Shown here: positions 61,509 through 61,980 of the stretch, piece by piece
Layout of the letters: the number at the start of each line of letters is the position of its first letter
How positions within the stretch are numbered: the stretch's first letter is position 1
Origin: Methylomonas koyamae
GTDB lineage: Bacteria; Pseudomonadota; Gammaproteobacteria; Methylococcales; Methylomonadaceae
Length of the DNA stretch: 61,980 nucleotides
NCBI RefSeq assembly: GCF_006483455.1
Contig: NZ_PPPU01000034.1
Location: forward strand, 1 to 61,980
Direction: 5' to 3'
Position numbers and translations under genes: made by a program
The notes under the pieces: model-generated
Seen by the model: the letters and a program-made list of their open reading frames with translations, nothing else
Database searches by the model: none
What the model was told of the DNA's origin: nothing

Positions 61509-61538
61509 GGACGGGTGGTTCGCGCCACTCGTCCTTTT
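61509..61538 (+). terminator. Intrinsic terminator after hps
   Basis: GGACGGGTGG (61509-61518) pairs with CCACTCGTCC (61525-61534), one G-T pair, around TTCGCG, followed by TTTTGTTTGTT. It would terminate the hps transcript before the transketolase gene, at least partially. Confidence 0.85.
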
Positions 61539-61619
61539 GTTTGTTATATCCCCAGTTTTTTAGTGCGGTCCCGATAAGGGGCTGCTAACACCGTATAAGA
61601 TTCAATTTAGGAGACCAAC

Positions 61620-61980
61620 ATGCCTTCGCGTCGAGACTTAGCGAACGCCATCCGCGCACTTAGCATGGACGCGGTACAAAAAGCCAATTCAGGACACCCT
61701 GGAGCCCCGATGGGGATGGCCGATATCGCCGAAGTACTGTGGAACGATTTTCTGAACCACAACCCCAATAACCCGAAATGGGCCAACCGCGACCGCTTCG
61801 TGCTGTCCAACGGTCACGGCTCCATGCTGATTTACTCGTTGTTGCACCTGTCGGGCTACAACCTGCCGATCGACGAACTGAAACAGTTCCGTCAACTGCA
61901 TTCCAAAACCCCGGGCCACCCTGAATACGGCTACACCGACGGCGTCGAAACCACCACCGGCCCGCTGGGCCAAGGCATCA
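61620..61980 (+). CDS. tkt: Transketolase, 5' part (cut by window edge)
   Basis: Two-carbon transfer enzyme of the RuMP cycle and pentose phosphate pathway, thiamin diphosphate dependent. The first 120 codons are present: [38 protein letters not shown] (the transketolase start with its His and Gly-rich loop), [20 protein letters not shown] and GHPEYG...[12 protein letters not shown]. Start ATG 61620 follows TAGGAG at a good distance. The gene continues beyond the window. It may have its own promoter after the hps terminator. Confidence 0.96.
   Translation, partial: MPSRRDLANAIRALSMDAVQKANSGHPGAPMGMADIAEVLWNDFLNHNPNNPKWANRDRFVLSNGHGSMLIYSLLHLSGYNLPIDELKQFRQLHSKTPGHPEYGYTDGVETTTGPLGQGI

Noticed and set aside
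1-61980. CRISPR arrays, insertion sequences, integrases, prophage or toxin-antitoxin genes
   Set aside because: None was seen on reading both strands; only short palindromic repeats occur, so no mobile element or defence system is claimed.

Overview
The window looks like chromosomal DNA of a type I (gammaproteobacterial) methanotroph, most like Methylomonas or a close relative. Three things point there. Ribulose-monophosphate (RuMP) pathway genes lie at both ends: transaldolase and fructose-bisphosphate aldolase on the left, hexulose-6-phosphate synthase and transketolase on the right. There is a complete pqqABCDE set for the methanol dehydrogenase cofactor. The flagellar and chemotaxis genes follow the gamma-proteobacterial polar-flagellum order. 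Species assignment is inference; no rRNA or tRNA gene was recognised.

Layout. 1-3.3 kb: an exported repeat protein of unknown role, tal and fbaA, with several hairpins between them. 3.5-22.9 kb: one long same-strand run, fliLMNOPQR-flhB-flhA-flhF-flhG-fliA-cheY-cheZ-cheA-cheB-motC-motD-parC-parP-cheW-small ORF-DUF2802. Many stops and starts overlap (ATGA or abutting). A sigma-54-type promoter candidate precedes fliL. The set builds the export gate and switch of a polar flagellum, its number and placement control (FlhF/FlhG), sigma-28, a second stator pair and the chemotaxis core with its polar ParC/ParP anchors. 22.9-29.2 kb (minus strand): LPS core/O-antigen genes (three family-2 glycosyltransferases, an O-antigen ligase-like protein, one unrecognised protein, a heptosyltransferase), with msbA divergent at 29.2-31.0 kb.

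31.0-34.9 kb (minus strand): pqqA-pqqB-pqqC-[Uma2-family protein]-pqqD-pqqE. An intrinsic terminator/attenuator lies between pqqA and pqqB, and an unexpected Uma2 (DUF820) nuclease-like gene sits between pqqC and pqqD. 35.2-41.1 kb: housekeeping genes cca, a DUF486 membrane protein, rlmJ, an unknown membrane protein, tldD and pmbA.

41.1-55.4 kb is the most accessory-looking stretch: a MATE transporter, an aldehyde dehydrogenase, a tautomerase, LysR, GST, HxlR, a broken SDR gene running into a PaaI-type thioesterase, an intact SDR, and TetR followed by a complete tripartite RND pump. It reads as a detoxification/efflux block with four local regulators. Palindromic repeats mark its right end. 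55.6-61.98 kb: pyrD, thiO, a coiled-coil/beta-barrel outer membrane protein preceded by a perfect FNR/Anr-type box, a proline iminopeptidase, ubiX, hps, and the first 120 codons of a transketolase cut by the window edge.

No complete novel defence or mobile system was recognised. The items most worth following are the Uma2 gene inside the pqq operon, the GVEKY-repeat exported protein beside tal, the triple repeat in the CheA linker, the unlisted 57-residue gene after cheW, the truncated SDR with its repeated operator-like sites, and the FNR-type box before the outer membrane protein.
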